A stretch of DNA of 64,000 bases from NCBI GenBank assembly GCA_036898135.1, contig CM072514.1, positions 83,765,122-83,829,121 of the forward strand, in the 5' to 3' direction. Position numbers and translations under genes: made by a program. Source of the DNA: Oncomelania hupensis (Eukaryota; Mollusca; Gastropoda; Littorinimorpha; Pomatiopsidae). Below are positions 10,021 to 21,034 of the stretch, one piece after another. The notes beneath the pieces were generated by a model, which did not search any database, was not told the DNA's origin, and worked only from the letters and a program-made list of their open reading frames with translations. Position 1 is the stretch's first letter; every line of letters starts with the position of its first letter.

Positions 10021-10450
10021 AACCAGGCGCCTTTCCAACGAGGATGTAACAGTAAAGATGAAAGGAACAAAAAGAAGCTACTTATAAAACATGCACACAA
10101 ACACCTCACATAAAGTTTACATACTGCTAAGTCATGATGCGGAAGTTTTGACAACGAAATTCCGGTATTCCCACCCCCCCACCCCCACCCCACCCCCACC
10201 CCCACCCCCTATCCCGCGTCACCCCATCCCCAAATCTGAATACATCCCAAATCTGATTAAAAGAAGGAAGAAAAAGAGAACAGATGGGAAGAATTGAAGA
10301 AAAAGAAGTTCGGTATGGATACATACATGTAGAAGTCTTGGAGAGAGAAAACTTTTTTCTGGGGGGGAGGGGGAGGGAGGGAGGGAGAGAGAAAGGGCGG
10401 GGTGGGGTGGAGGGTGGACGAGGGGGTTGGGGATACAATGCTATGTAGCA
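10021..10450. repeat. C-rich and G-rich low-complexity DNA
   Basis: (CCCCCA)n runs at about 10171-10209 and (GGGAGG)n at about 10360-10432. G runs on the minus strand of the first and the plus strand of the second could form quadruplexes. No gene is seen. Confidence 0.6.
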
Positions 10451-10706
10451 GATTACAACTCAGTTATGTGTTTTGTGTGAATAAATTTGCTGGCATTGTC
10501 CATGTATGAATGTCTATGTTATGTGTTCACTATAACTGCTATTAGAAGGCCAACTGTGAGTGAGAATAAAACAAAAGAAAAAGCGGAATCTGGACTGACG
10601 TATGCATGCAACCTTCTAGAATTCTCTATCATAACTTCTACATGGTAAATTCAGTTCATGAATTAATAAGATTCATTCACACAAAACACATAACTGAGTT
10701 GTAATC
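10451..10706. mobile_element. 256-bp MITE with perfect 32-bp terminal inverted repeats
   Basis: The left end (10451-10482, starting GATTACAACTCAGTTATG) is repeated without a mismatch as the reverse complement at 10675-10706. The interior has no coding frame. The target duplication is unclear: CAG flanks the ATTAC ends if the outermost G/C pair is excluded. Perfect ends suggest recent activity. The superfamily is not assigned. Confidence 0.85.
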
Positions 10707-10929
10707 AGCCACAGCTAGTCGTCAGAGAAGGTTATTTATCGAAATACTAGGCCTACTTCTTCCGCATAGAATTAATGGCCGCCTTTTGATAACAGATAAG
10801 CCACTGTCCCAGCGGAAGTAGTGGCCACCGGAAGTTCTGACTTTGAGGATATCTCCACAGTTTTACAAAACAGGAAGTAGAAGATAACGTGAGACGACGA
10901 AGAAGAACAATACAAGTCACCTGGGAACC

Positions 10930-11037
10930 AGTACTTGGGCGCCTCGGGCGGTTTGAGTTAGATCCTGTATCGGCCAGCGCCCTGAGCAGCTCTTGAGATG
11001 GTAAAGCGCTATACAAGCGCGATGAAATAAATAAATC
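10930..11037 (+). mobile_element. SINE type C, 3' part
   Basis: GGCGCCTCGGGCGGTTTGAG, then TAGATCCTGTATCGGCCAGC, a GAGCAGCTCTTGAG stretch and an AAGCGCTATACAAG tail with ATAAATAAAT. The tRNA-like head is missing. Confidence 0.75.
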
Positions 11038-11118
11038 ACGTGGTTTTGTTTGTTGTTGCTGCCATTACAACGCCTCGTTACACTGCAAGCCCTACTTATA
11101 TCACAGTGTGGAGCAGGG

Positions 11119-11121
11119 TGT

Positions 11122-11154
<33 letters not shown>

Positions 11155-11175
11155 TGTGTGTGTTTGTGTGTGAAA
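11119..11175. repeat. Alternating (CG)n-(TG)n tract
   Basis: A CGCG run passes into about 13 TG units. This is a pure alternating pyrimidine-purine stretch of the kind able to take the Z-DNA form. Confidence 0.85.
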
Positions 11176-11289
11176 ACCTCTACCCGGATGTCTGGCCACG
11201 AAAGTTCTGGTATTAAAAGGGTATCAAGTAGTGAAGCTCATCTGGAGAAAATGGAGAAGAGAGAGAAACGATGTTAAGAGTGTGTACAG

Positions 11290-11900
11290 TTAAAAAAATT
11301 CGGAACGATCAAAGATTAAAAAAAAAAAATCCAAACAGACAGCTTTGTTTCACGATAAAAGCGGATACAGCAGGATGTGCAATCCAAAAGATGTGGGTTG
11401 AGAGAATTGGATGAGAGGGGAGGGGGTAAGGGGAGGGCATAGGAAAAAGAACTGATATAAATCTATATTCACAGATCAAACTTCGAAAGAATTATTGTGG
11501 TGAAGGATTTTCACTAGGAAAAAGTCCGCAAGAATCGTACGCAGATTAGGCTTTCTCAAAACGGATAGCTTTGGAAGACGAAATGGGTTACAGCGGGTAC
11601 AGCAGGATGGATCGTCAAACAAATATGGATTGATGAGGAGAGAAAGGGGGGGCGGCGAGGGGGGAGGAATGGGAGGGGGAAGGGTTATGGGGATGGGGGA
11701 ATGGGAAGGGGGAATGAGACGAGAGAGAGAGAGAGAGAGAGAGAGGGCGGGGGGGGGGGGGGGGGGGGGGGACAGGGTTAATACGTAGGCCTACAGGGGT
11801 GACATCGGAAGACGCAACAAGGGGGTTCTGAACACGGATAGATCTAGCAAGTTCTGACAAGAGAATCCAAGTCACTGTTGTGAGTAAACGATTTCCAAAT
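11290..11900. other. Diverged local duplication and G-rich DNA
   Basis: A block with AGCGG(A/G)TACAGCAGGATG followed by a G-rich segment occurs near 11360-11430 and again near 11593-11660. A (GA)n run then leads into 23 consecutive G (11749-11771). Confidence 0.5.
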
Positions 11901-12317
11901 ATGAAACTATTATACTTCCTTTCTTCAGGACAGATAAACGTGACGTGAACAGAAAATTAATCAGTTATTTTTTTATTTATTTATATATTTATCACAGGCA
12001 ATTTAATATCGCTCGTACGTCTAACACCTCCATTGCGCGGAAGATGAAAACGAGCCATTTTCACATTTTTATGGTCGGAACTGAGGTAAGGGGATTATAA
12101 TATTTACAAAATGTGGTCAAATAATTGGTGTTGTGCGTTAATGTAATTTTCCTTTAGTTCAGTATTTTCCAAATAATTATGACCATTTAAACAACATTTA
12201 ACCTCTCAACGATCATACCGGGAAGAAGTGCGGAGTTCCGGTATTTCGAAGAAAAAAAAAGGGGGATAATTGTTGACACCGACAGTGATCCTAATATATA
12301 ATATATAATATGTATAT
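11901..12317. other. Unique AT-rich stretch
   Basis: Nothing coding or repetitive is recognised beyond short TA-rich sequence near 12290. Confidence 0.4.
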
Positions 12318-12410
12318 ACATTTATTTAATCGTCTTTGCATAGCGTTTTTTCAGCTCAATAAGGGCTCAAGGCGCTGGCCTATACAGGATTTAACTCAAA
12401 CCGCCCGATA
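12318..12410 (-). mobile_element. SINE type C, 3' fragment
   Basis: GCATAGCGTTTTTTCAGCTC, AAGGCGCTGGCCTATACAGG and TTAACTCAAACCGCC are the minus-strand tail region of the SINE. Confidence 0.7.
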
Positions 12411-12475
12411 TAATAAATACAGCCCAATATAATAAACACCGCCCGATATAATAAATACCGCCCCATATAATAATT
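12405..12475. repeat. 22-bp tandem repeat, four units
   Basis: Units of the form ACCGCCCGATATAATAAATA are repeated with small changes, directly against the SINE fragment. Confidence 0.75.
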
Positions 12476-13020
12476 ACTGTTCAAGTCAAACACAAAACTA
12501 GCTCCGATCAGGGAAACAAAATTTAGGATCGTTATGAACAAGCTACACGCCACAGGACAGGTGAAAGGCGTGCATACACAAATAAACTGTGCCGTCACTG
12601 GAGCGCGCGGGATCGACTGGCAAACGCGTTGCGTGGTGCGACTAATGCAGATTGGCTACTGCTCGTACCAATATCAAACCAGGAAAAGACTTCCTTGACC
12701 TTTAACATTGGGAAAGAACAATCGCGAATGGAACTAAGGGAATAACACTACAAGGTTTGCTTATGAAGTGGCGGTGGTGGTGTTTTCTCACACCGTTTTA
12801 ATGTTCTACTGTGCTTCGATGAGTTTAGCTGTGAGGTTAACTGTGGTATCGTTTGGTATTAAGTTTGCTTGTGGTCCTTATCCGTCTCACAGTGGTCTGC
12901 TGGACCCTTTCAGCACCGTTTACCGATGTTTTTACAATAACATTGGATTCGATCTATAATAATTTATTAAAACAAAGTAAAGGAGTAATAACAAACGCAA
13001 GACAGTGTCAAAAGAGATCA
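12476..13020. other. Unique stretch
   Basis: No recognisable gene or repeat is seen. Short open frames here have no visible domains. Confidence 0.35.
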
Positions 13021-13590
13021 AGGTGTAAAAAGGTCAGACGATATAACTGGTGTTAAAAGATCACACGATATTACTGGTGTTAAGAGGTCAGACGATATAA
13101 CTGGTGTTTAAAGGTCAGACGATATAACTGGTGTTAAAAGGTCAGACGATATAACGGGTGTTAAAAGGTCACACGATATAACTGGTGTTAAAAATCATAC
13201 GATATAACTGGTGTTAAAAGGTCAGACGATATAACTAGTGTTAAAAGGTCACACGATATAAGTGGTGTTAAAAGGTCACACGATATAACGGGTGTCAAAA
13301 GGTCACACCATATAACAGGTGTTGATATAACTGGTGTTAAAATGTCACCTGATATAACTGGTGTTAAAAGGTCACCTGATATAACTGGTGTTAAAAGGTA
13401 ACAGGATATAACTGGTGCTTAAATGTCACACGATATTAACTGGTGGTTAAAGGTCACACGATTTAACTGGTGTTAAAAGATTACACGATATAACTGGTGT
13501 TAAAAGGTCACACGTTCTTACTGGTGTTAAAAGGTCACACCATATAACAGGTGTTGATATAACTGGTGTTAAAAGGTCACACGATATAAT
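13021..13590. repeat. 27-bp minisatellite, about 21 units, with AGGTCA motifs
   Basis: The unit is close to GGTGTTAAAAGGTCACACGA followed by TATAACT. The period is a multiple of three, which creates a spurious frame. Fourteen units keep an exact AGGTCA. Confidence 0.9.
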
Positions 13591-13596
13591 TCGACC

Positions 13597-13597
<1 letters not shown>

Positions 13598-13661
<64 letters not shown>

Positions 13662-13725
13662 AGGATGCTATATACGCGCCTTTCCCCAAATCAATCAGGC
13701 TCAAAGACCTATAAGAATTTATGTT
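13598..13725 (-). repeat. (AAT)n with an adjoining retroelement tail
   Basis: About 20 AAT units lead into ATGCTATATACGCGCCTTTC and CAATCAGGCTCAAAG. A similar segment follows at 48.04 kb. It looks like the minus-strand 3' end of a SINE or LINE, with the AAT run as its tail. Confidence 0.5.
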
Positions 13726-14100
13726 TGGGGAGGGGGAGCGGGGTGGGGGCTAGGTGTATGAGTGTGTGTGTGTGAGGGCGGGGTTGTGGGTGGAGAAGGT
13801 GGAGAGGGGCAAGCAAGTGTAGTGTAAAGTTCAACATTGTGTGCAGCAGCATACTAGAAGATGCAATAAGGGAAGAAAGATTCTGTAGCAATGGTATTGT
13901 GGGTTCTATAATAATATTGGATATGTTCTGTGTTTTATGTTACTTTTGAATGCCCCAAAAAGCAGAGGCAAATTGGAAACAATTGTTTATTTCTTTAAAA
14001 AAAAGTATTTCGACTCTCTCTCCAAATGTAACGAGATATTTTTAAAAATAAAAAAAACTCTTTCTTCAAGTCGTCGTCGTTTTGTTTCATGGACAAATGA
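13726..14100. other. Unique stretch
   Basis: Nothing is recognised apart from a G-rich/TG segment near 13730-13785. Confidence 0.35.
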
Positions 14101-14104
14101 AAAC

Positions 14105-14105
14105 G

Positions 14106-14169
<64 letters not shown>

Positions 14170-14171
14170 CC
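14105..14171. repeat. (AAC)n microsatellite
   Basis: About 22 uninterrupted CAA/AAC units. Confidence 0.95.
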
Positions 14172-14809
14172 TGTTTTAAGAGTTCCACTAAAATTATAAT
14201 TCCACCTTAATTATAAACCTCAAACTGTTTACTTCTGTATAGAGCATATTTCCTTTTTTCTGTTTTCTGTTGTTTTTTTTTTGTAAGTATAAAATATCCA
14301 AACGTTGTTGCTGCTAATTTGAAAAGAAAAGGTAATCATGTTTATCAAAATGTCGAACAGATTTTCAAAAACAAGTACCCCTTACACTCCCCTTTTCTCC
14401 CCCTCTCCTCCCCCCCCTTTCGCCCTCCCATTTTTTCCATCTCCATTCCCTTCTCTCTTTCTCCCCAACCATCACAATACTCTAGCTCCCTCTCCTTCTC
14501 ATTCCGTACCCCGCCCCCCTCCGCCCTATCCAAGGCAAATCAGTCATAGAAACGCCCTGTGATTGTGTGACTGTTTACGATATTTACTATTTCTTGTTCT
14601 TGTTCTTCTTCTTCTATATTCCCCCCCCCCCAACACACACACAGGTAAATACTAAAAGTCATAAACCAGAAGTCATTAAAATACGTGTTTCAAGGATATA
14701 ATAGGGACACAACATTGTATGGTAGGGAAAATTCTATGATCTTGACGGTGTCGGCCAATCTTTCCCTTCTTTGTTTCTCTGTGTGTGTGGGTGTGTGTGT
14801 TGTGGGCAT
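14172..14809. other. Unique stretch with C-rich segments
   Basis: CCCTCTCC-rich sequence lies at 14390-14540. No gene is recognised. Confidence 0.4.
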
Positions 14810-15071
14810 GTAGAAACGACGTTCTGATGACACACGCATGAAACTTCACATGGTTTCTTTTGACTTTTTTGGAAGGCCGCACTATTTTGACGTCAAAATA
14901 GTGCTCCGTTGAGTTACAGCTGTTTTATCATTAGGGTTAGGTTAAGGGTTAGGGTTTGGGTTAGGGATAGCTTAAAAAAATCGAAAATGCCAAAATAATG
15001 TCAAAGAAATGGAAAGTGTGTCAAAATAATGTCTGTTTTTTGCACAACAGTCATCAGAACGTCAGTTTTAC
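14810..15071. mobile_element. MITE-like element with a CRE palindrome and telomere-like repeats (family T, copy 1)
   Basis: The ends are imperfect 22-bp inverted repeats (14810-14831 against 15050-15071, 19 of 22 matching, with GACGTTCTGATGAC identical). Inside lie a perfect 26-bp palindrome centred on TGACGTCA (14879-14904) and a tract of TTAGGG-like units (about 14932-14970). A (TG)n microsatellite flanks the right end. Confidence 0.7.
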
Positions 15072-15075
15072 AAAA

Positions 15076-15122
<47 letters not shown>

Positions 15123-15143
15123 TGTATGTGTGTGCGTGTGGAT
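15072..15143. repeat. (TG)n microsatellite
   Basis: A near-perfect TG run lies against the right end of the family T element. Confidence 0.95.
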
Positions 15144-15691
15144 GATTGATCAGGTCATGTCTTATCGGTCGTAGGTGTAACAGGTCGTGTTTAGTTTTGA
15201 GATAAGAGCTATCAATCATGTCTTCAAACCTTTCAGTAAAAGCTAGTTCAAACTGAAATGTTATCATGTCTGTGGGGACCGTCTGCTGTGCTGCTCTGTC
15301 TGTCCGTTTTCTCAGTCTTCTTCTTCTTCTTCTTCTTCTTCTTCTTCTTCTTCTTCTTCTTCTTCCTCTTCCTTCTCTTCTCCTTCCACTTCTTTTCTTC
15401 TTAAAACTGTCTCCTGTATCTTCGGCAACCAGCAATTTTCCTTTTTATCTGAATAAAGATGTGTTGACCTTACTGCACCTTTTCTACTATTACTGCTTCT
15501 TCTTCATCACCATCGTCTTCCTCACCTTCTCTTGTTCCTTCTCCTCCTCCGTCTCTTCCTCTTCCTCCTCCTCCTCCTTCTTCTTCTTCTTCTTCTTCGA
15601 CTCCGTCGGTTTTACTTTCTTCACTTTTATTTGAAAAGTAAAGCGTAAACTTACAATGCTACCACATGTGACTGTCATTCCGACACACTGT

Positions 15692-15692
<1 letters not shown>
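15144..15692. repeat. (TTC)n and TCC-rich stretch
   Basis: A TTC array lies at 15317-15366 and interrupted TCC/TTC at about 15530-15600. Frames here are repeat artefacts. Confidence 0.7.

Positions 15693-15732
<40 letters not shown>
15693..15732. repeat. Poly(T), 40 bases
   Basis: Uninterrupted T run. No adjoining retroelement tail was recognised. Confidence 0.9.
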
Positions 15733-15734
<2 letters not shown>

Positions 15735-16368
15735 CAACATTTACTTCGCTCCCACCTAAAACTTCGCTTCACATTCGAATGGCTACACATGCAAGCCTAC
15801 GCCTAACATAGATAAAACAACATTATTTTCTCATCCTTGAGGAAAGTTCTTTTTATTAACCTTCCGCGCCTTCTATATATTTACCGTCTTTCGTTAGAAG
15901 GTTCTTCAATGCGCTGACAAGTAGGCGTCGTAGGATAATTTATTGCAGCGGCGCGCGCTACTAAAACTGCCCTACACCGGATTTGTAAAAATTCAAAGCC
16001 GGGTAGTCCCGGTGTGTGTCTGTGAGTGTGTGTATGTGTTGCGTCTGTCTGCTTGCATGTCTGTCTTTGTCTCTCTCTCTCTCTGCGAGTGTGAGTGTAT
16101 GTGTGTGTGTGTGTGGTGTGTGTGTGTGTGTGTGTGTGTGAGTGTGTTTGCGTGCGTATGTAAGTGGGAGTGAGTGTGAGAGAGAGAATGAGAGAGAGAG
16201 AGAGAGTGTTAAACTCAGAATTGAATACTCTAAACCCGGTGAGCCGTCAAAGTTGCCTGTGAAATTTAAATTTTAACCCATGGTTCAAGGATTAGAAGAA
16301 CTGAAATGGGAACGACCCAGAATTACCCTCGATCTTTATCTCAACAAGGTAACGTTTTGAAGAGGAGG
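15733..16368. other. Unique stretch with (TG)n and (GA)n
   Basis: TG-rich sequence fills about 16010-16165 and GA repeats 16178-16207. Nothing coding was found. Confidence 0.5.
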
Positions 16369-16371
16369 ATA

Positions 16372-16438
<67 letters not shown>

Positions 16439-16440
16439 AT
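16369..16440. repeat. (AGT)n microsatellite
   Basis: AGT units pass into AAT next to a LINE 3' end. Confidence 0.9.
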
Positions 16441-16963
16441 AATAATAATATTAATAACGGATTTTTATATAACGGGTACTCCAGCCTATGACCAGACTCA
16501 CCACGCTTTACATAGTCATTACATATAAATACATGCACTCAATAAAACATCGCTTTTGCTACAATACACCAAAAGACGGAACAGTAAAGGTACAAACTAT
16601 TTACAACTATGTACACAAATTACAAAAAAAAAGACAGAAATAGACTATTTACAACTATGTACACAAATGACAAAAAAGACAGAAATAGAATAGCAAAAAC
16701 CTATTCACAGCTATTTATATGCCCGGTTAGGCCCAGGAGGAAAAACAGTATAAATATTTACAGCCGTGTATACACTTACGGATCAGACAGAGACAAAAGA
16801 GGAGAGAATGGCAGCGGGATACAAATCAGTCTGAATAATGCAGTTTGAAGAGGTGGGTTTTGAGGGCCTTTTTGAATGCTTGTGTTGATTGTATGTTGCG
16901 GATATGGGAGGGAAGGGAATTCCACTGCTTAGGTGCGGAGTAAGTGAATGCACGTTGGCCGTA
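16441..16963 (-). pseudogene. LINE (CR1/L2-like) C-terminus and 3' UTR
   Basis: On the minus strand the frame reads YGQRAFTYSAPKQWNSLPSH, then AFKKALKTHLFKLHYSD and a stop near 16826. This is the conserved C-terminus of CR1/L2-type LINE proteins. About 380 bp of 3' UTR follow and end in AAT repeats. The rest of the protein is missing; the breakpoint is the (TAG)n array. Confidence 0.8.
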
Positions 16964-16964
16964 T

Positions 16965-17003
<39 letters not shown>

Positions 17004-17097
17004 ATAGTAGAAATAGTTGTAGTAGTAATAGTAGTAGTAGTAATAGTAGTAGTAGTAGTAATAATAATAGTAGTAGTAATAGTAGTAGCAGTAGTAA

Positions 17098-17144
<47 letters not shown>

Positions 17145-17147
17145 AGA
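16963..17147. repeat. (TAG)n microsatellite
   Basis: About 60 interrupted TAG/TAA units. Long frames on both strands are artefacts. Confidence 0.95.
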
Positions 17148-17593
17148 GAGATATAGAAGAATACATTCATAGAAATAATGTTACATCAACTGCATCACCT
17201 GTTAGTTTTAAAAAAAAGAAGCTATAGCGTTATCGCAAACAAAAATGTTAATAAACAATAGTAAAAATAATTGTAACGAAATCTTTATTTAAGTTCTCCC
17301 ATTATATACACACACATTTGTACACACACCCACACCCCCCCCCCACACACACACAGCCACACACACAAACATACAGAGATACAGGCACACTCACGCACGC
17401 ACACACACACACACACACACACCCCACCCCACACACACACACACACAATTTCCACCCCTACAAAACATAAAAAAGGAAGTCAATCCGGAACGTTCCTTCG
17501 ACAAATTAAGATGGTGCAATACCTTGCAGCTTGACTAGTCATACAAAAGAATTTTTAAAAAAGTGTAAGCTTAAGCCGAACTCTTTCGGTAAT
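17148..17593. other. CA-rich and unique sequence
   Basis: (CA)n tracts lie at 17306-17450. No gene is seen. Confidence 0.45.
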
Positions 17594-17664
17594 TTCTTCT
17601 TCTTCTTCTTCTTCTTCTTCTTCTTCTTCTTCTTCTTCTTCTTCTTCTTCTTCTTCTTCTTCCT
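17594..17664. repeat. (TTC)n microsatellite
   Basis: About 23 uninterrupted units. Confidence 0.95.
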
Positions 17665-17870
17665 TATTACCTTTTGATAGAAGGGGGCCTATCGTCTGAC
17701 AATAGACCACAAGCGCCTAGCCCTGTTTTAATTTTATTTGGTTAGTTATTTGTCTTGCGACAGCAAGCGTCATTGAAAAGTGCCATCATAACATTCTCTA
17801 GATACGTCATTTTTGTCTTGTTCTCCCTTTACGTCCCTTTTAGTTATCTTTCCATTATTTTTCATTTATG

Positions 17871-17876
<6 letters not shown>

Positions 17877-17943
<67 letters not shown>
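17877..17943. repeat. (CT)n microsatellite
   Basis: About 33 uninterrupted CT units. Confidence 0.95.
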
Positions 17944-17947
<4 letters not shown>

Positions 17948-18065
17948 AACATTTTGTTGTCCATAACAACAGTAACAAGAACCACAAAACGACAACAAAT
18001 GAACAGACTGCAAAAGCACAACTACCACCATTAGTATCAGTGGGGGAAGAGGGGGGGGGGAACAA

Positions 18066-18330
18066 ATCCGACGTAACTCTCGATTTCCAAAAAGCGTTTG
18101 ACAGAGTCTGTGTCGACGATCTCTTTAAAGTATTGAGGGATTCCCAGCAGTGGAAAGACTCGTGGTCGTCTAGCAACGTTTCAACGCCATGGTTAGCAGA
18201 ACAGACTAATGAGCAACCAGCTAAGGGAATTCCGTCCCTTCTGTAAATTGACTTTGGGTGTTATACAAGGATGTTTTCTAGTTCTTGTTGCAAACCTTCC
18301 TTCAGCAGCAACTCAAACAAAGGTCCAATA
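18066..18330 (+). pseudogene. Reverse transcriptase fragment of a non-LTR element
   Basis: VTLDFQKAFDRVCVDDLFKVL matches RT motif A, where the first aspartate of the active site sits. About 60 codons later, past a stop at 18246, LTLGVIQGCFL resembles motif B (GxxQG). The middle does not read as RT and the copy is clearly dead. The clade is not assigned. The solo LTR starts 94 bp downstream. Confidence 0.55.
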
Positions 18331-18423
18331 ACAAAGAACAACTCAGATTTTGTTGGTAATCAACTACTATAAGAAAAAAAGCATCCGCCGCCATTACGAC
18401 GACGACGATCACCACCACAACAT

Positions 18424-19857
18424 TGTAACAAGAGGACCAGTTTACCCAGCACAATTTGAGCTTTTGCTTGTTTGGTCAGTGTACACTTAGAAGGTTACTG
18501 TTAATCTGAAGCAGACGACAGAAGTGATCATGCATAACACAGTTGTAGCTTGACGCCCGCACAGTTAGTGACATCATCGCAGCTTACGTTGTAGAGCTCC
18601 GAGGTTTCATCCAATGAGAACACAGCTAGGTTAGGTAGAACCAGAGCAGTACACAGTTACACTCTGACAGAATCTCTCCACTGAGCAGACTTAGGAAAGC
18701 AGGACTTGTTGAATATTCAAATTCAAGCAAGTTAGCCACGGCCTGACATTGTCAAAAAGGTAAATGAACATATTTCTGTTTCATCGTGATGTATTTATAT
18801 TATTGTTGAATTATGTGTGTGAAATTTGCTCTGCATAGAATGAATTGTTAGTCCAACGTTGCGTGACCACATGTCGAATACGACCGGGTTTGACGCCATG
18901 TTGAAATCCGTATGGACCGACTGTTGTTTAGCCAATATGTATGCTTGCAGACCAGTGGCTGTACCAGAGAATGTGTATAATATTAATTCTTTCTCTATGT
19001 GTATAGTTAGCCATGATTTATATTTATATATGTATAGGAAATTAGAGTGGAGATTCCAGTGGATTATGGACTTAGCAGAATGTTCGTCGCTTATGTATAG
19101 AGATGTGGAGCTAATCACTGAGGGCTACTTCGGCCTTCAGTGAGACGCTCTGCACACACCTATTCTACAGGGTTGTGCAGAATTTCGTCTCATATGTTAC
19201 AGATGAGCAGGCATTGAATCGTGAGCCCAACTCTGCGAAAGACCAGAACAAGTAGTAGCTGAAAGTTGGTCTGCAGAGGCCTCTCTAGCAATAAGCAAAG
19301 AGAGCCCACCAGTCTAGCCCCAGGGAAAAAACTCCAAGACAACACAGCGTGTCAAGGAATCAACCGCAACACAGCTCTTCGGACACTGAGCTAAGTACAC
19401 AGCCCTCAGTGCACCAAACTCTGTATAAACAGGACCACAGTTGTCCACTCTTCAAGAACTCTGACCATTAGGGCAGAAAGTATCCAGTGCCTGATGAAGA
19501 TAAAATAGCTGCCCAGAACTATCCAGAGCTAACCATTCGCTTTGACATTTAAACTTTTAAGTTAGTTTTGTACTTCAAAGATCGTGTATAGAGTAGAGAA
19601 AATAAATGTGTGATTTTTACTGTTATCAAGTGGCTGGACTACATATGTTTCATAGCCGTGTGAGAGCTAGTGTGACAGTGATCTTTTACCATTTTTCTAT
19701 CTATCTCTGTACCCCAGCCTAAACACAGACCGAGCTTAACCAATAAATGTATTAGGTTAAGTCACAGGGAGATTCACTAGCGATCCCCATAGACTAAGAC
19801 GAGTGGGTAATAGCATTCCATTGTGCAGAGCCCAGCAACAATAAACCCCACGTCACA
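18424..19857 (+). mobile_element. Solo LTR, family L, copy 1
   Basis: It starts TGTAACAAGAGG and ends ACGTCACA, and is flanked on both sides by AACAT (18419-18423 and 19858-19862). The 5-bp duplication and TG...CA ends define a complete LTR of 1434 bp without internal sequence, most likely left by recombination between two LTRs. AATAAA signals occur near 19600 and 19743. A 94-codon frame (18859-19143) is matched in length by copy 3. Confidence 0.85.
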
Positions 19858-19859
19858 AA

Positions 19860-19934
<75 letters not shown>

Positions 19935-19935
19935 T
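19860..19935. repeat. (CAT)n microsatellite
   Basis: About 25 CAT units directly abut the LTR target duplication, so the LTR inserted at the edge of this array or of its precursor. Confidence 0.95.
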
Positions 19936-20024
19936 GTTGATTGATTTAGGTTTTCTGCTGTTATAATTGTGGGCCAATTATTTACCTGTCTTACCTGATT
20001 TTATTTCTATGAAGCTGGACGTTT

Positions 20025-20097
20025 AGAATGAATGCGTGAGTACTGCGCTTTGAACTGATATTGTTCCTCAGGAAAAAGCGCTATAAAAATATTATTA

Positions 20098-20166
<69 letters not shown>
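20025..20166 (+). repeat. SINE/LINE 3' tail with (ATT)n
   Basis: An AAAGCGCTATAAAAATATTA tail is followed by about 24 ATT units, the usual end of elements in this genome. Confidence 0.6.
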
Positions 20167-20167
<1 letters not shown>

Positions 20168-21034
20168 ATTGGGGATTTTTAAAACCAAACTTATATCGTA
20201 GGCATTCGACCACAGAGGGGATGGCGCAACATGTCAAGTCCTGTTTTACATGTGAATGGTTCACGTAGTCATAAGGACTGAGGCTGATCATCCACTCCAT
20301 ATTGGTAGACATTGTTACCCCCACCTGACTTGGCACGGGTACAATAGGTAAAATGACCCCTTTACAATACTCCTACCCTTCAAACTACCCCCATCCCTAT
20401 TACACCCACTGTGAGGTTCGTAAAGTTAAACGGGTACACAGCTAAATTAGTTATTCTCATAACAACACATAACTGACCTGATTAAAACAAAAATTCCTGT
20501 AAGCTTACAGTACCTTAAATACTATGATAATAAGCTTTTAAACATTAAGTACATAAATGTGTGCATATTTATGCCCGTGTATGTATGAGGTATAAGGTAA
20601 AATAACATGACGGGTAAGCTAGTAATTTAAAGTACGTTTTGAGCAACTCACAAACGCGCACACACACATACACACATTCTGACAATTTATTCAGAATTTT
20701 GGACAGAGAGGTACTAGTCTATACAAAGCGTCATCTGCTGATTGAGATACAACATTGATCACAACAGGCGCATGAAGAAAGTGAACTCACAACCACGCGA
20801 CCGCAACACACACAACATCCACACTGGCGTAATGGACACACAGTAAACATCCCCCCCCCCTTCCTCCCTCCCCCCTCGTGGATTTGAAATATGGACAAAG
20901 GAATGAATAATATAACTGTATGGACTGTTCTGTGGCAATTTATTCCATACACATACGCGCACGCCACGAACACACAAACACACACACACGTACGTACAGT
21001 GCTTCATACCCCTCCCCCTACCCCTCCTCTCCCT
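20167..21034. other. Unique stretch
   Basis: No gene is recognised. Short CA tracts lie near 20660 and 20975, and a C-rich segment near 20850. Confidence 0.4.

Noticed and set aside
14930..14975. True telomere or telomere fusion point
   Set aside because: Only a few degenerate TTAGGG-like units are present, inside an interspersed element that recurs elsewhere with the same layout.
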